Part shown: piece after piece, positions 7,704 to 17,163 of the stretch
How positions within the stretch are numbered: the stretch's first letter is position 1
Layout of the letters: every line of letters starts with the position of its first letter
Assembly: GCF_011761945.1 (NCBI RefSeq)
Contig: NZ_JAASQV010000002.1
Coordinates: forward strand, 992,001 to 1,056,000
Reading direction: 5' to 3'
Origin: Sphingomonas leidyi
GTDB taxonomy: Bacteria; Pseudomonadota; Alphaproteobacteria; Sphingomonadales; Sphingomonadaceae
Length of the DNA: 64,000 bases
Made by a program: the position numbers and the translations under genes
The notes under the pieces: model-generated
Seen by the model: only the letters and a program-made list of their open reading frames with translations
Database searches by the model: none
Told to the model about the DNA's origin: nothing

Positions 7704-10700
7704 GTGAAAGGCATATCGTCGGCATTTTACTGCGGCGCAGCAATTGCCGCCATTGCGGCGAGCAGTCCGGTTGCAGCGCAAACACGATCATTCGATCTTT
7801 CGGCGGGGGTAGCCGAGCAAAGCATTCCGGCCTTTGCGAAACAGGCCGGCATCCAGATCATGGCGGATGGCAGGCTCGTGCGCGGCAAGCGCACCAATGC
7901 CGTACGCGGAACCAAATCGGTGGAAGAGGGCCTGCGCGAACTGCTCGCGGGGACGAATCTTTTCGCCGAACTGCAACCGGGCCGAGCAGGCTCCTTCATC
8001 ATCCGGGCGGGAGGCGCGGCATCTGCCGCCCCAAAAGCCCAATTCGTGGCCTCCCCGCCACAGACAGCGCCAGCCGAGGAGCCCGCAAGCGGGCAGCAAG
8101 CGCCATTCAGCAATGACATCATCGTGACCGCGCAGAAGCGCCGGGAATCGATGCAGAGCGTGCCGATTGCGATGAGCGCGTTCACCTCGAAAACGCTTGA
8201 TGAAATGAAGATCGAGGGGGGCTCGGAACTTGTCCGTGCGGTGCCCAACATCTCATTCTCAAAGTCGAATTTCGCGAGCTACAATTTCTCGATCCGCGGC
8301 GTCGGCACCAAGGCGCTATCGGTCACCTCCGATCCTGGCGTGGCGGTCAGCTTCAACAATACCCCGCTGATCCGCAATCGTCTGTTCGAACAGGAATATT
8401 TCGACGTGCAACGCGTCGAAGTGCTGCGCGGGCCGCAAGGCACCCTCTATGGCCGCAACGCAACTGCGGGCGTGGTCAACATGATCCCGAATTTCGCCAA
8501 CCCCGACAGGCTTGCCGCCGAGTTCAAGCTCGAGACCGGCAATTACAAGTCGATGCGGGCAACCGGCATGGTCAATCTGCCGATCACCGATACGCTCGCC
8601 GTGCGCGCCGCCGGCGCCTGGACCAACCGCGACGGATATGACTACAACACCGTCACCGATCAGCGCGTCAACGGCCGCAACCTCTGGGGCGGCCGCGTCA
8701 CCGCGACCTGGCAGCCGGGCCGCAGTTTCAGGATCAATGCGGCGTGGGAACATTTCTACGAAGATGACAATCGCTCGCGCACGGGCAAGCAGCTTTGTCA
8801 TACCGATCCCGGGCCGGCCTCGGTGGATGGCAAGGCCCTTACGCCCGTGATCAGGGGCGCCCTGAGCCAGGGTTGCTTGCCGGGCTCGCTCTATGACGAC
8901 GGCGCCTATGGCGTTCCGAACGGCTTCTCCCTGCCCTATATCAACGCGGCCGCCTCCCTGATCTCATTGGGATACAAGGCCGGAGCCGTGGGCGGAGCCG
9001 CTCCGATCATGTTGATCGACGATACGCGAGATCCCTATGCGGGCGTGATGCAATCCCGCAATCTTCGAGAGATCGCGACCGCCATAGATCCCAAGTTTCG
9101 TGCGAAGAACGATATTCTTCAGCTCAATATCGAGGCAAGCCTGGGGCAGAATCTGAAATTCTATTCCAGCACCTCATATTCCGAGGATTCATACCATTCC
9201 TTTCAGGACTACAATAGATTCAATAGCGGAAGTGTATTCAACGATTCGAGCGTTCTATTTGCTCTTAGGACCAGGCCGTTGGCGACCAAGGGCATCGCCA
9301 TCGGAGGTATTTTGGACGACCCCCAATTGGGCGCTTCGTCCAGCATCCTCGGCGCGGACATGGTCAATTCCCATAGCAAGCAATGGTATCAGGAATTCCG
9401 CCTGCAATCGTCATTCGACGGAAGGCTGGAGTTCAACCTTGGGGTCAACTATCTAAATTTCAAGATAAAAGAAGATTATTACGTATTCAATAATCTGTTC
9501 ACCGCCATCGCCAGAACAGTTCTGGGAACGGGAAATACCAGCGGCGTCGTCAGGGACTGTGCCGGGTGGACCGGGGGAGCGGATTGCACCTATGTCGATC
9601 CAAATCCATTGAGCTCTCTCAACGGAAATGGGCACAATTATTTTCGTAGCCAGAATATCGCCAAAACGGAATCCTATGCGGGGTTCGGTGAAGTCTATTT
9701 CAAGGCCGCCGACCGGCTGAAAGTTACGGCAGGGCTTCGCTACACCGACGACAGGAAGACGGCGACGCCCATCCCGACGCAACTGCTCCTCGGCACGGGG
9801 ATCCTGGGATTTGGCCTGATCAACGAGGGATATCAGGCGTCACCGGATATCGTGCAGAAATGGGGCCGCGTAACGGGAAGGTTCGTCGTGGATTGGAAGC
9901 CACGCCTCGCTTTCACGGACGAGACCCTGTTCTACGCATCCTTTGCGCATGGCTACAAAGGGGGCGGCACCAACCCTCCGGGAATTGGGGCCAATCCGGC
10001 CTATCTGCAATTCTTTCCCGCGCCTCGGACCTTCAAGCCCGAAAGCGTCAATGCGTTTGAGGTCGGAACGAAAAATGCCCTGGCCGGCGGACGGCTGACG
10101 CTGAATGCGACCGCCTTCTATTACAAATACAAGGATTATCAGGTTTCCCAGATCGTCGACCGCATTGCTCTGAATGAAAATTACAATGCCGATATCTGGG
10201 GTGCCGAGCTCGAAATGCTGTGGCGGCCGACGCGACGCATCAGCCTGAACGCCAATGTCGGATATCTCGGCACGCGCATCGCGAACGGCATGAAGTCAGT
10301 CGACGTCATGAATCGCACGCAGGGAAATCCGGATTGGGTCATTGTCAAACCCTGGATCCAACTGGCTTCCAACTGCATTGCGCCGCGCGCGCTTGTTGAG
10401 AAGATCATCAAACGATCCTCGTTCAACAACGCAAGCGGCCCTGGCGATCTGTCGACATTTTGCGGTGGGCAAGTCGGCAAGAATTTCACCGCCGGAAGCT
10501 ATTTCTCCAATCTTACCGGGATTGTGTACAATCCGGCAACAGATGCGCCAAATAATGGCAGGGGTTTTTACGCTGATCTTGGTGGGAACGAACTACCGAA
10601 CTCTCCTCATTGGACAGTCAATATTGGCGCGCAATATGTACTCCCGATCGGCGAATGGAATCTCGCGTTCAGGGGCGATTATTATCGCCAAAGCTCGAGC

Positions 10701-10937
10701 TGGTCACGTGTGTACAACACATCGATCGATCGTTTGCGGTCGTGGGACAACGCGAACATCTCCGTGACGCTCGATCGTCCGGAAAGTGGATTCTCGACGC
10801 AATTCTATATCAAGAACGTATTCAACAAGACGCCGATTACGGATGCGTTCATCAATAGCGATGACAGCGGTCTGACGGCCAATGTATTTACGCTTGACCC
10901 AAGAATAATAGGTTTTAGCATGACGAAGAAATTCTGA
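7704..10937 (+). CDS. TonB-dependent receptor with STN signalling domain
   Basis: A 1077-residue outer-membrane transducer. The GTG start follows GGGGGAGGGG. After a signal peptide (about residues 1-25, ending SPVAAQ) comes an STN domain (FDLSAGVAEQSIPAFAKQAG to about residue 95, ending with a SFIIRAGG strand), which relays signals to the FecR protein. A linker leads to the TonB-box-like NDIIVTAQKRRESMQSVPIA, the plug (SFSKSNFASYNFSIRGVGTK, VEVLRGPQGTLYGRNATAGV) and a large barrel ending IIGFSMTKKF. It is closely similar along its length to the receptor at 25655; for example both carry the NRTQG and KTPIT-FINSDDSGLT segments. The ligand is unknown. An Ala/Pro-rich linker separates STN and plug. 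Confidence 0.94.
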   Translation: MKGISSAFYCGAAIAAIAASSPVAAQTRSFDLSAGVAEQSIPAFAKQAGIQIMADGRLVRGKRTNAVRGTKSVEEGLRELLAGTNLFAELQPGRAGSFIIRAGGAASAAPKAQFVASPPQTAPAEEPASGQQAPFSNDIIVTAQKRRESMQSVPIAMSAFTSKTLDEMKIEGGSELVRAVPNISFSKSNFASYNFSIRGVGTKALSVTSDPGVAVSFNNTPLIRNRLFEQEYFDVQRVEVLRGPQGTLYGRNATAGVVNMIPNFANPDRLAAEFKLETGNYKSMRATGMVNLPITDTLAVRAAGAWTNRDGYDYNTVTDQRVNGRNLWGGRVTATWQPGRSFRINAAWEHFYEDDNRSRTGKQLCHTDPGPASVDGKALTPVIRGALSQGCLPGSLYDDGAYGVPNGFSLPYINAAASLISLGYKAGAVGGAAPIMLIDDTRDPYAGVMQSRNLREIATAIDPKFRAKNDILQLNIEASLGQNLKFYSSTSYSEDSYHSFQDYNRFNSGSVFNDSSVLFALRTRPLATKGIAIGGILDDPQLGASSSILGADMVNSHSKQWYQEFRLQSSFDGRLEFNLGVNYLNFKIKEDYYVFNNLFTAIARTVLGTGNTSGVVRDCAGWTGGADCTYVDPNPLSSLNGNGHNYFRSQNIAKTESYAGFGEVYFKAADRLKVTAGLRYTDDRKTATPIPTQLLLGTGILGFGLINEGYQASPDIVQKWGRVTGRFVVDWKPRLAFTDETLFYASFAHGYKGGGTNPPGIGANPAYLQFFPAPRTFKPESVNAFEVGTKNALAGGRLTLNATAFYYKYKDYQVSQIVDRIALNENYNADIWGAELEMLWRPTRRISLNANVGYLGTRIANGMKSVDVMNRTQGNPDWVIVKPWIQLASNCIAPRALVEKIIKRSSFNNASGPGDLSTFCGGQVGKNFTAGSYFSNLTGIVYNPATDAPNNGRGFYADLGGNELPNSPHWTVNIGAQYVLPIGEWNLAFRGDYYRQSSSWSRVYNTSIDRLRSWDNANISVTLDRPESGFSTQFYIKNVFNKTPITDAFINSDDSGLTANVFTLDPRIIGFSMTKKF

Positions 10938-10959
10938 TGACTCATCAATAATGAGTCGT
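10937..10959 (+). terminator. Stem-loop directly after the receptor stop
   Basis: GACTCAT-CAATA-ATGAGTC, about 9 base pairs counting flanking pairs, starts at the last base of the receptor stop codon. There is no T-tract, so intrinsic termination is uncertain; it may instead protect the 3' end of the mRNA. Confidence 0.4.
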
Positions 10960-11104
10960 GAATTCCGCGTAATTTCGTCCAACTTGCCAGAACTTCTGGG
11001 ATCGCTCCATGAAAGTGAGCGATGATGTTCGCAGGGAGCACTCAAATTCTGCGACCATCTGGGGAGCGACACCTCTCATGTCGCGTACAAGTAGGAGAAG
11101 GATT

Positions 11105-11566
11105 ATGTTGAAGGCTTCTATCAGCGCAGTCGCCGCGCTTGTCGGCGTGACCGCAATGCCTGCCTATGCGCAGAGCTTTACCCCGGCGCCGACGACGGTT
11201 TCCGGGAGCGGTACGGGGTATGTGAATGGCACCCCCTGCACCGGCGCAACTGTCAACGGGTCGGTAGATTCGTCCGGTACCTATGTGGATGTGACGTTTG
11301 ACAATTCGGCAACGGCTTGTTCTGCTTACGGGGTCACCGCTCGCGTCTGGGCGAACGGTTCGTTGAGCAACGTAGTTGTTACCTATCTTCCCACGTCCAC
11401 CGTCATTTGCAGCAGCGGGTCCACGATCTACACGAACGTGGTCGAGTATACCAATCTATCGGGGCCCAAGGTGAACGCATTTGTCGATCCTTCGGCACCC
11501 GTCACTGTTGGCGCTTGCGCGGTGGCGGCCGACATGACCGTCGGCACCCTGACATACGTGCCGTAA
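11105..11566 (+). CDS. Small secreted protein of unknown function
   Basis: A 153-residue protein with a clear signal peptide (MLKASISAVAALVGVTAMP, cleavage near AYAQ). The ATG at 11105 has a strong AGGAGAAGG upstream; an earlier in-frame ATG at 11078 lacks this. The mature protein is rich in Thr, Ser, Val and Gly with alternating beta-strand character. It holds four Cys residues (in PCTG, ACSA, ICSS and ACAV contexts), which could form two disulfides. I do not recognise the family. It lies between two receptor-type genes and has its own ribosome binding site. A periplasmic or surface beta-sandwich is likely from composition alone. Confidence 0.7.
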   Translation: MLKASISAVAALVGVTAMPAYAQSFTPAPTTVSGSGTGYVNGTPCTGATVNGSVDSSGTYVDVTFDNSATACSAYGVTARVWANGSLSNVVVTYLPTSTVICSSGSTIYTNVVEYTNLSGPKVNAFVDPSAPVTVGACAVAADMTVGTLTYVP

Positions 11567-11701
11567 GGCACGATTGTTCAATGCAGTAGGCGGATGCTCC
11601 GACCGGCGGATCGCCGATTGAAGCACCCGCCCCCAGACCCGTCCAACAGGCACCGCGTCGTTCCGAGCGGCGCGGTGCCATTTCCATCTGGGATGGCATG
11701 G

Positions 11702-14302
11702 ATGGGAATTGCCGCGGTACGGTGCGCCAACGGATTTTGCAATGTGCGCTGGTCCAGACGATCAATTGCTAGCGTCCTCCTCACGCTGAATTTGGCGCCG
11801 GCGCCCGCCGATGGCAGGATAGCGGCAGGCGAAGCCGCGACCCGGCGTGCAAGCGATCAGGCGCAGCGCAATGCGCAGGATCGGGAGCCCGGGCAGGATG
11901 ACATCGTCGTCACCGCGCCCCGGCGCGGCGATGCGCAAGTCGCTGCCGAAACCGAATTCAGCGAGGATCAGATAGCCTCCCAGGGTCTGGACTCGATCGA
12001 TGACCTGCTGTTGCACCTTCGGCCCTTTCTCGGTCCCGACGGCGAGGAGCCGGTTCTACTGATCAATGGCAGACCGGCTGGCTTTGATCGTTCAATTCTG
12101 GGCTATCCGCCCGAGGCGCTCACTCGACTGGCCATTCTCAAACCGGAAGCGGCCGCGCGCTATGGCGCCGCTCCCGGAAGGCGCGTCGTCAATCTCGTGC
12201 TCAAGCAACATTTCGCCAGCCTCGATCTGGATGCCAGCACATCGGCTCCCCTTCGTGGCGGCCAGATGAGCAATGGTCTTATCGCGGCCCGCACCATCGT
12301 CCACGGGGATGCGCGCTGGAATATTCGCGCGAACATCGGGCGTGACAGCGGCATGCGCAAGAATGCCCGGTCCATCCCGCGGGATGCCGGGGTCTATGAC
12401 CGGTCGGGCGTCATCTCCGCCCCCGATGGAGGTGAGATCGATCCCGCGCTCAGCGCCGCGGCCGGCTCGACGATCACAACCGCCGCTCTTCCGGGCCTCG
12501 CGCCTACCATGCCGCCCGCGCTGGCGGATCTTGTCGCTACTGCGGGGCAGGGCGACCCGTTCGATCCGAATGCATATATTTCGCTACAACCCGCGCGAAA
12601 ATCGGTGAGCCTGACGATCGGCATGGCGCGACCCGTCGGTCCGTTCGGCCTGTCGCTCTCCCTCACGGCCAATAGCCTTGGCAGCGAAGCGCTACGCGGG
12701 GTTCCGATGGCATCGGTGGTGTTGCCGGCAGGCAATCCCTGGTCGCCCTTCTCGCGCGCCATCCTGCTGACGCGGCCGCTCGATGGCATCAGCGCGCTGC
12801 GCGCCAACAATCTTGCACAATCATTGGGCGGCTCCCTGATGTTGAACGGTTCGGTCGCCGGATGGCAAGCCAATCTGGGCATCAACTACCGCATCAGCCG
12901 GAACGACAATCTCCTGGAGACGGGCATCGACACGCGAAGCGTGCAGCGTCTGCTGGATATCGGGGACCCGGCCTTCAACCCCTACGCCCGCTGGCCCCGG
13001 CATTTGCTATTGGGGACGAGGACAAGAACCGCGTCCGATGACTGGAGCGTTCGAATCGATCTCCAGAAAGGCGTCGTTCAACTGCCGGCGGGGCCGCTGA
13101 CGATCAGCCTTTCGGGCAATGCCAGCCGCACCGCCACGCACATGCGCCAACACGATACCATGGGGAATGCGATATCGACCAATGACAGGTCACGGGATCA
13201 GGCAAATGTACAGGCCGGGCTCGCCGTCCCGATCGCGCGACGCGGCAACGGACCGCCATCTCCGATCGGAGACCTGTCCGTTGACCTGACGGCGGGATGG
13301 CAGTCGATGAGCGAAAGCAAACCGCAATGGCGCCTGAGCAGCGGTGTCACCTGGTCCCCCATCTCAGCGGTCCAGTTCCGAGCGATGCTCGACGATCAGC
13401 AGGCCTCGCCTTCGATGGCGGAGTTGGACGGGCCAATCATCACGACCGTCATGCGAATGGTCGATTACGCCAAGCAGGTTGTTGCCGAGCCGATCGTGAT
13501 CACGGGAGGCAATCCGGCACTCAAAGGGGGCAGCCGCCGCGAAATGAGGGTCTCGGCGATGGTGCGTCCGCTGAAGAGCGGAATGCTGACCTTCAATGTC
13601 GGATATCGTCAAACGGTCTCGAAGAACATGCCAAGCCCGCTGCCGGAGCTGACGCCGGCGATCGAAGCGGCATTCAAGGACCGTATTGCCCGTGACGCGG
13701 ACGGCAATCTCGTATCGATCGACGCGCGATCGATCAATATCGCCAAGGATCGTATCGCCGACCTATCGGGTGGCCTGGCGCTGCGCTTTGCCGGCGGCAA
13801 CGCAACGACGATCCCGGGCGCACGCGCGGATCCGGTTCAATACACGCTGGCATTGAACGAGACATACCATCTGAAAAGCGACATGCTCGTCAAAGCGGGA
13901 TTGCCCGTCATCGATCGCCTTAGGGGAGGGAGTGGCCTGTCGCGTCACACGGTCAGCCTGCAATTCGATGTCGGAACGCGCGGCCTGGGGGCCTCGCTCG
14001 GTGCAAGCTGGAACAGCGCCGCGCGCATCGTCAGCCCCGGATCCAATCCAGACCAGGCGTTTCGGGTCACCCCGCCGCTAACGATCGGTCTTTCCACTTT
14101 CCTGAACCCGGACAACATCTTCAGGGGCTGGCGCGACAATCCGTTGACGAAGGGCTGGAAGATATCTGCCACTGTCCAGAACCTGCTCAACAGGTATCGG
14201 CGCGTCGCGCTCGTCAACGGCCAGATCCCCACAGGCTATACCCATGATGAAATCGATCCGTTGGGCCGAACGATCCGACTTCAAATCCGAAAGAGATTCT
14301 AG
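11702..14302 (+). CDS. TonB-dependent receptor-like outer-membrane barrel protein
   Basis: About 866 residues if the ATG at 11702 is used (GGGA 8 bases upstream). The frame is open from 11594, and a GTG at 11744 is also possible because the signal-like stretch RRSIASVLLTLNLAPAPADG follows it. A TonB-box-like QDDIVVTAPRRGD precedes a divergent plug (LDSIDDLLLHLRPFLG, PVLLINGRPAGF, ALTRLAILKPEAAARYGAAP, RVVNLVLKQHF). The barrel ends in IRLQIRKRF. The plug lacks the usual RGP/TLYG residues and keeps only the outline, as in oar-like or atypical sphingomonad receptors. Whether it still transports is unclear. No partner gene is adjacent. Confidence 0.75.
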   Translation: MGIAAVRCANGFCNVRWSRRSIASVLLTLNLAPAPADGRIAAGEAATRRASDQAQRNAQDREPGQDDIVVTAPRRGDAQVAAETEFSEDQIASQGLDSIDDLLLHLRPFLGPDGEEPVLLINGRPAGFDRSILGYPPEALTRLAILKPEAAARYGAAPGRRVVNLVLKQHFASLDLDASTSAPLRGGQMSNGLIAARTIVHGDARWNIRANIGRDSGMRKNARSIPRDAGVYDRSGVISAPDGGEIDPALSAAAGSTITTAALPGLAPTMPPALADLVATAGQGDPFDPNAYISLQPARKSVSLTIGMARPVGPFGLSLSLTANSLGSEALRGVPMASVVLPAGNPWSPFSRAILLTRPLDGISALRANNLAQSLGGSLMLNGSVAGWQANLGINYRISRNDNLLETGIDTRSVQRLLDIGDPAFNPYARWPRHLLLGTRTRTASDDWSVRIDLQKGVVQLPAGPLTISLSGNASRTATHMRQHDTMGNAISTNDRSRDQANVQAGLAVPIARRGNGPPSPIGDLSVDLTAGWQSMSESKPQWRLSSGVTWSPISAVQFRAMLDDQQASPSMAELDGPIITTVMRMVDYAKQVVAEPIVITGGNPALKGGSRREMRVSAMVRPLKSGMLTFNVGYRQTVSKNMPSPLPELTPAIEAAFKDRIARDADGNLVSIDARSINIAKDRIADLSGGLALRFAGGNATTIPGARADPVQYTLALNETYHLKSDMLVKAGLPVIDRLRGGSGLSRHTVSLQFDVGTRGLGASLGASWNSAARIVSPGSNPDQAFRVTPPLTIGLSTFLNPDNIFRGWRDNPLTKGWKISATVQNLLNRYRRVALVNGQIPTGYTHDEIDPLGRTIRLQIRKRF

Positions 14303-14330
14303 CGGCAACGCGCTGCCGGGCCTGACTGGA

Positions 14331-14370
14331 AACGAGCGGGCATCGGGCCGGGGGCCGATGCCGTCCCGTT
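14331..14370. terminator. Hairpin between convergent genes
   Basis: GGCATCGG (14339-14346) pairs with CCGATGCC (14355-14362), with further partial pairing of the flanks (AACG/CGTT). It sits between the receptor-like gene (plus) and the SMR gene (minus) and may terminate both. No clear T-tract is present. Confidence 0.5.
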
Positions 14371-14379
14371 CCGCCGCCC

Positions 14380-14700
14380 TCATGCGCTGGCGAACAGCTT
14401 GGTCCCCACCACGCCGACGATGATCAGGCCGATAAAGCCCATCTGCACCGGGTTGAGCTTCTCGCCGAACAGCAGGATGCCGAAGATCGTGACGCCCACC
14501 GCGCCCAGGCCCGTCCACACGGCATAGGCAGTGCCCGCCGGCAGGCCGCGCATCGCGAGCGCGAGCAGGCCCATGTTCACGAAGCTGAGCGTTATCGGCA
14601 CCGCCGACGCCATCCAGTTGCCCTGCATGGCCGCCCATTTGAGGCTGAGCGCCCAGATGATTTCGGTGATCACGGCAATGCCGAGCACGAGCCACGCCAT
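14380..14700 (-). CDS. sugE: SMR-family exporter, Gdx/SugE type
   Basis: A 106-residue inner-membrane protein with four transmembrane helices, the normal size for small multidrug resistance transporters. The essential membrane Glu is at position 13 (AVITEIIWALSLKWA). A Trp three residues after it and the GTAYAVWTGLGAVG signature point to the SugE/Gdx branch, which exports guanidinium, rather than the EmrE branch. It acts as an antiparallel dimer in proton antiport. No guanidine riboswitch could be recognised in the upstream sequence. The sub-family assignment is from signature residues only. Confidence 0.85.
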   Translation of the reverse strand: MAWLVLGIAVITEIIWALSLKWAAMQGNWMASAVPITLSFVNMGLLALAMRGLPAGTAYAVWTGLGAVGVTIFGILLFGEKLNPVQMGFIGLIIVGVVGTKLFASA

Positions 14701-14860
14701 GGCGCATCTCCAGTTTCACGGGCTCGGAGGGAAGGACGCGACAGCCGGAAACCCGAAAGAGGCGCGCGCCACGCCGGGCTGATAGGGTGCAGCGCGGCAT
14801 CTGTCCATGACGCGCTCGGCCGCGTTTGCGCGCGGCGCCGGGAGCCCGGGAGCGCCGATG

Positions 14861-15631
14861 TCACGCGACGTAGCCGGAAATCCCATCCCACAACAGCTTC
14901 AGCGCCGTCACCACCAACAGGCCGTAGCAGGCACGATATACCTGGCGCTGATCGAGCGTGCCGTGCAGCCGCCAGCCGGCCCAAATGCCGGTGGGGATCG
15001 CGAGCAGGCAGATTCCCATCAGTTGCCAGGTCTTGGCGCCGGGCTGCGACAGGAGCAGCCACGGCACCAGCTTGGTCGCATTGCCGACCGTGAAGAACAG
15101 GCTGGTGGTGCCGGCATAGAGTGCCTTGCTCAGGCCCAGCGGCAGCAGATACATTGCGAGCGGCGGACCGCCGGAATGGGCGACCATGGTGGTGATTCCA
15201 GAGGTGAACCCGGCCGCGATCGCCTTGGGCGTGGAGCGCGGGCGAACGGTCACATCGGCGCCGCGCACGAACCAGAGCCCGACAAAGGCAAGGGTGATCG
15301 CCGCCATCAGGATCGCGATGGCACGATGATCCAGCATCTGGAACACCAGATAGCCAAAGCCGATGCCGATCACGAGGCCTGGCACGAGCAGCTTCAGATC
15401 CGGCCGCGACCAGGTCGAGGGCTTCCAGTAGCGCAGCGCGACCAGGTCCATCGCAATGAACAGGGGGGCGAGAAGGCCGCCTGCAGTGACCGGGTCCATC
15501 ACGAGCGAGAGCAGGGGAATGCCGATAATGGCGAACCCGCCACCGAATGCACCGCGCATGAAGCTGATCAGGAATACGCCGGCAAAGGCGACGAGGATCG
15601 TCGCAAGGGTCAGTTCCATGTCGGTCTCCAC
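14861..15631 (-). CDS. TauE/SafE-family sulfite/anion permease
   Basis: A 256-residue polytopic inner-membrane protein. It shows the two related TauE/SafE halves: the N-terminal MRGAFGGGFAIIGIPLLSL and the central TSGITTMVAHSGGPPLAMYL, each in a hydrophobic context, with about eight membrane segments. The family exports sulfite, sulfoacetate and related organosulfur anions or imports similar small anions. It is divergent from the MocR regulator at 15744, which is probably its regulator. An in-frame ATG at 15619 is an alternative start. The substrate cannot be read from the sequence. Confidence 0.85.
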   Translation of the reverse strand: METDMELTLATILVAFAGVFLISFMRGAFGGGFAIIGIPLLSLVMDPVTAGGLLAPLFIAMDLVALRYWKPSTWSRPDLKLLVPGLVIGIGFGYLVFQMLDHRAIAILMAAITLAFVGLWFVRGADVTVRPRSTPKAIAAGFTSGITTMVAHSGGPPLAMYLLPLGLSKALYAGTTSLFFTVGNATKLVPWLLLSQPGAKTWQLMGICLLAIPTGIWAGWRLHGTLDQRQVYRACYGLLVVTALKLLWDGISGYVA

Positions 15632-15696
15632 AGCCCCTGCGTCGCGATTGCCGATGCTTGCGTGTCGCGGTCGCCCGGGTTGATGGGGGGAATGAT

Positions 15697-15712
15697 CCGA
15701 TATACTATTCGG
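15697..15712. promoter_or_regulatory. Dyad in the MocR/permease divergent promoter
   Basis: CCGATATACTATTCGG: CCGA and TCGG arms flank an AT-rich core that also contains a TATACT -10-like hexamer. It lies about 32 bases before the regulator start and 66 bases before the permease start. It is a candidate operator for the MocR protein. Confidence 0.4.
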
Positions 15713-15743
15713 TGCAATTCAAAGATTGATCTCGGAGCAATAT

Positions 15744-17087
15744 ATGTCGACCTCCGAATATGCGAAGCTGGCCGATGCCATCGCCGCCGATATCGTGAAC
15801 GGCGTGCTCAAGCCGGGCGATCGCCTGCCGCCGCAGCGCGCTTTCGCCTATCGGCACGATATTGCCGTTTCGACCGCGAGCCGCGTCTATGCCGAATTGC
15901 TCCGTCGGCGCCTCGTGGTCGGCGAAGTGGGGCGCGGCACCTTTGTCTCGGGGCAATCCGGGCGTGGCGTCGAAGCACCGGGTGAGCCGCGCGGCATCCG
16001 GATCGATCTCGAATTCAACTATCCGATCCTGCCCGGTCAGACCGCACTGATCGCGAAGAGCCTGAAGGGTCTCGACGCACCCGCGCCGCTGGAGGCCGCG
16101 TTGCGACAGGCGACCAGTGTCGGGACGGAGGCGGCTCGAAATATCGGCGCTGCGTTTCTGGCGCAGGGAAGCTGGTTGCCCGACGCCGATCAACTCGTCT
16201 TCGCAGGCAATGGGAGACAGGCCATCGCCGCCGCGCTTGCCGCCCTGGTTCCGACCGGCGGGCGCTGCGGGGTCGAAACCCTGACCTATCCCTTCATCAA
16301 GGGAATCGCCTCCCGGCTGGGCATCACCCTGGTTCCGCTGACGATGGACGAAGATGGCGTGCGGCCGGATTCGGTGGAGAAGGCCCACCGCGAAGCGCGG
16401 CTCTCGGCCCTCTATGTTCAGCCGGCGGTTCAGAATCCGCTCGGCATCACGATGCCGCTTTCGCGTCGGACCGATCTCTTGCGGGTGGCCGAAGCGCTTG
16501 GGATCATGATCATCGAAGACCGGGTATATGGCTTTCTCGATGACGCGCCGCCTCTCGCCGCGCTTGCCCCGAACGCATGCGTTGTCGTCGACAGCCTGTC
16601 CAAAAGGGTGGCGCCCGGCCTTTCGCTCGGCTTCATCATCCCGCCGCCGCATCTGCGCGAGGACATGAAGGCGCTGGTCCGCTCGGGCGGTTGGACCGCC
16701 TCGGGATTTGCGTTCGCCGCAGCCCAGCGCATGATGGGGGACGGCACGGTTGCCGAGCTGGTCAGGCTGAAACGGCTCGACGCCCGTGCGCGCCAGAAGC
16801 GCGCGGCCGAGCATCTCTCCGGGTTCGAGATTCGGGCGAACGAGAATTGCTATCACCTCTGGCTGACGCTCCCGCAGCATTGGCGCTCGCAGAACTTCGT
16901 CGTCGCGGCGGCCAGGCGGGACGTTGCGCTGACCCCTTCGACGACCTTTGCGGTCACTCCGGGCCATGCGCCCAATGCCGTCAGGCTCGCATTGGCGACT
17001 CCGGCGATGGACCAGCTCGATACGGGGCTGCGCACCCTGGCTGCGATACTGCGCGCGCGTGAAGAGGATATGGAGTCGACCGAATGA
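15744..17087 (+). CDS. MocR-type regulator (GntR HTH fused to PLP aminotransferase fold)
   Basis: A 447-residue regulator. The ATG at 15744 follows CGGAG with 7-base spacing; an upstream TTG at 15726 is less likely. Residues about 1-75 are a winged-helix GntR domain (YAKLADAIAADIVNGVLKPG, LPPQRAFAYRHDIAVSTASR, GRGTFVSG). The rest is a fold-type-I aminotransferase domain with the PLP lysine at position 287 (VVDSLSKRVAPGLSLGF) and the preceding IIEDRVYGFL motif, where Asp contacts the pyridine nitrogen. MocR proteins usually control adjacent, divergently transcribed genes; here that is the TauE/SafE permease. The effector is not predictable. Confidence 0.92.
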   Translation: MSTSEYAKLADAIAADIVNGVLKPGDRLPPQRAFAYRHDIAVSTASRVYAELLRRRLVVGEVGRGTFVSGQSGRGVEAPGEPRGIRIDLEFNYPILPGQTALIAKSLKGLDAPAPLEAALRQATSVGTEAARNIGAAFLAQGSWLPDADQLVFAGNGRQAIAAALAALVPTGGRCGVETLTYPFIKGIASRLGITLVPLTMDEDGVRPDSVEKAHREARLSALYVQPAVQNPLGITMPLSRRTDLLRVAEALGIMIIEDRVYGFLDDAPPLAALAPNACVVVDSLSKRVAPGLSLGFIIPPPHLREDMKALVRSGGWTASGFAFAAAQRMMGDGTVAELVRLKRLDARARQKRAAEHLSGFEIRANENCYHLWLTLPQHWRSQNFVVAAARRDVALTPSTTFAVTPGHAPNAVRLALATPAMDQLDTGLRTLAAILRAREEDMESTE

Positions 17088-17114
17088 GGGCCGGTGCGGC
17101 GAGGAGGCAGGCTT

Positions 17115-17141
17115 CTCGGGAAGAAGAGGGATATTCCCGAG
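17115..17141. terminator. Hairpin between convergent genes
   Basis: CTCGGGAA and TTCCCGAG form a perfect 8-base stem around an 11-base loop, between the MocR gene (plus) and the acyl-CoA ligase gene (minus). It could serve both. There is no T-tract. Confidence 0.45.
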
Positions 17142-17163
17142 CCCGGCCGGCTGACCGGTCGAG

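Noticed and set aside
14701-14860. A guanidine riboswitch before the SMR gene
   Set aside because: The conserved loops of the known guanidine riboswitch classes could not be found in the upstream sequence of either strand.
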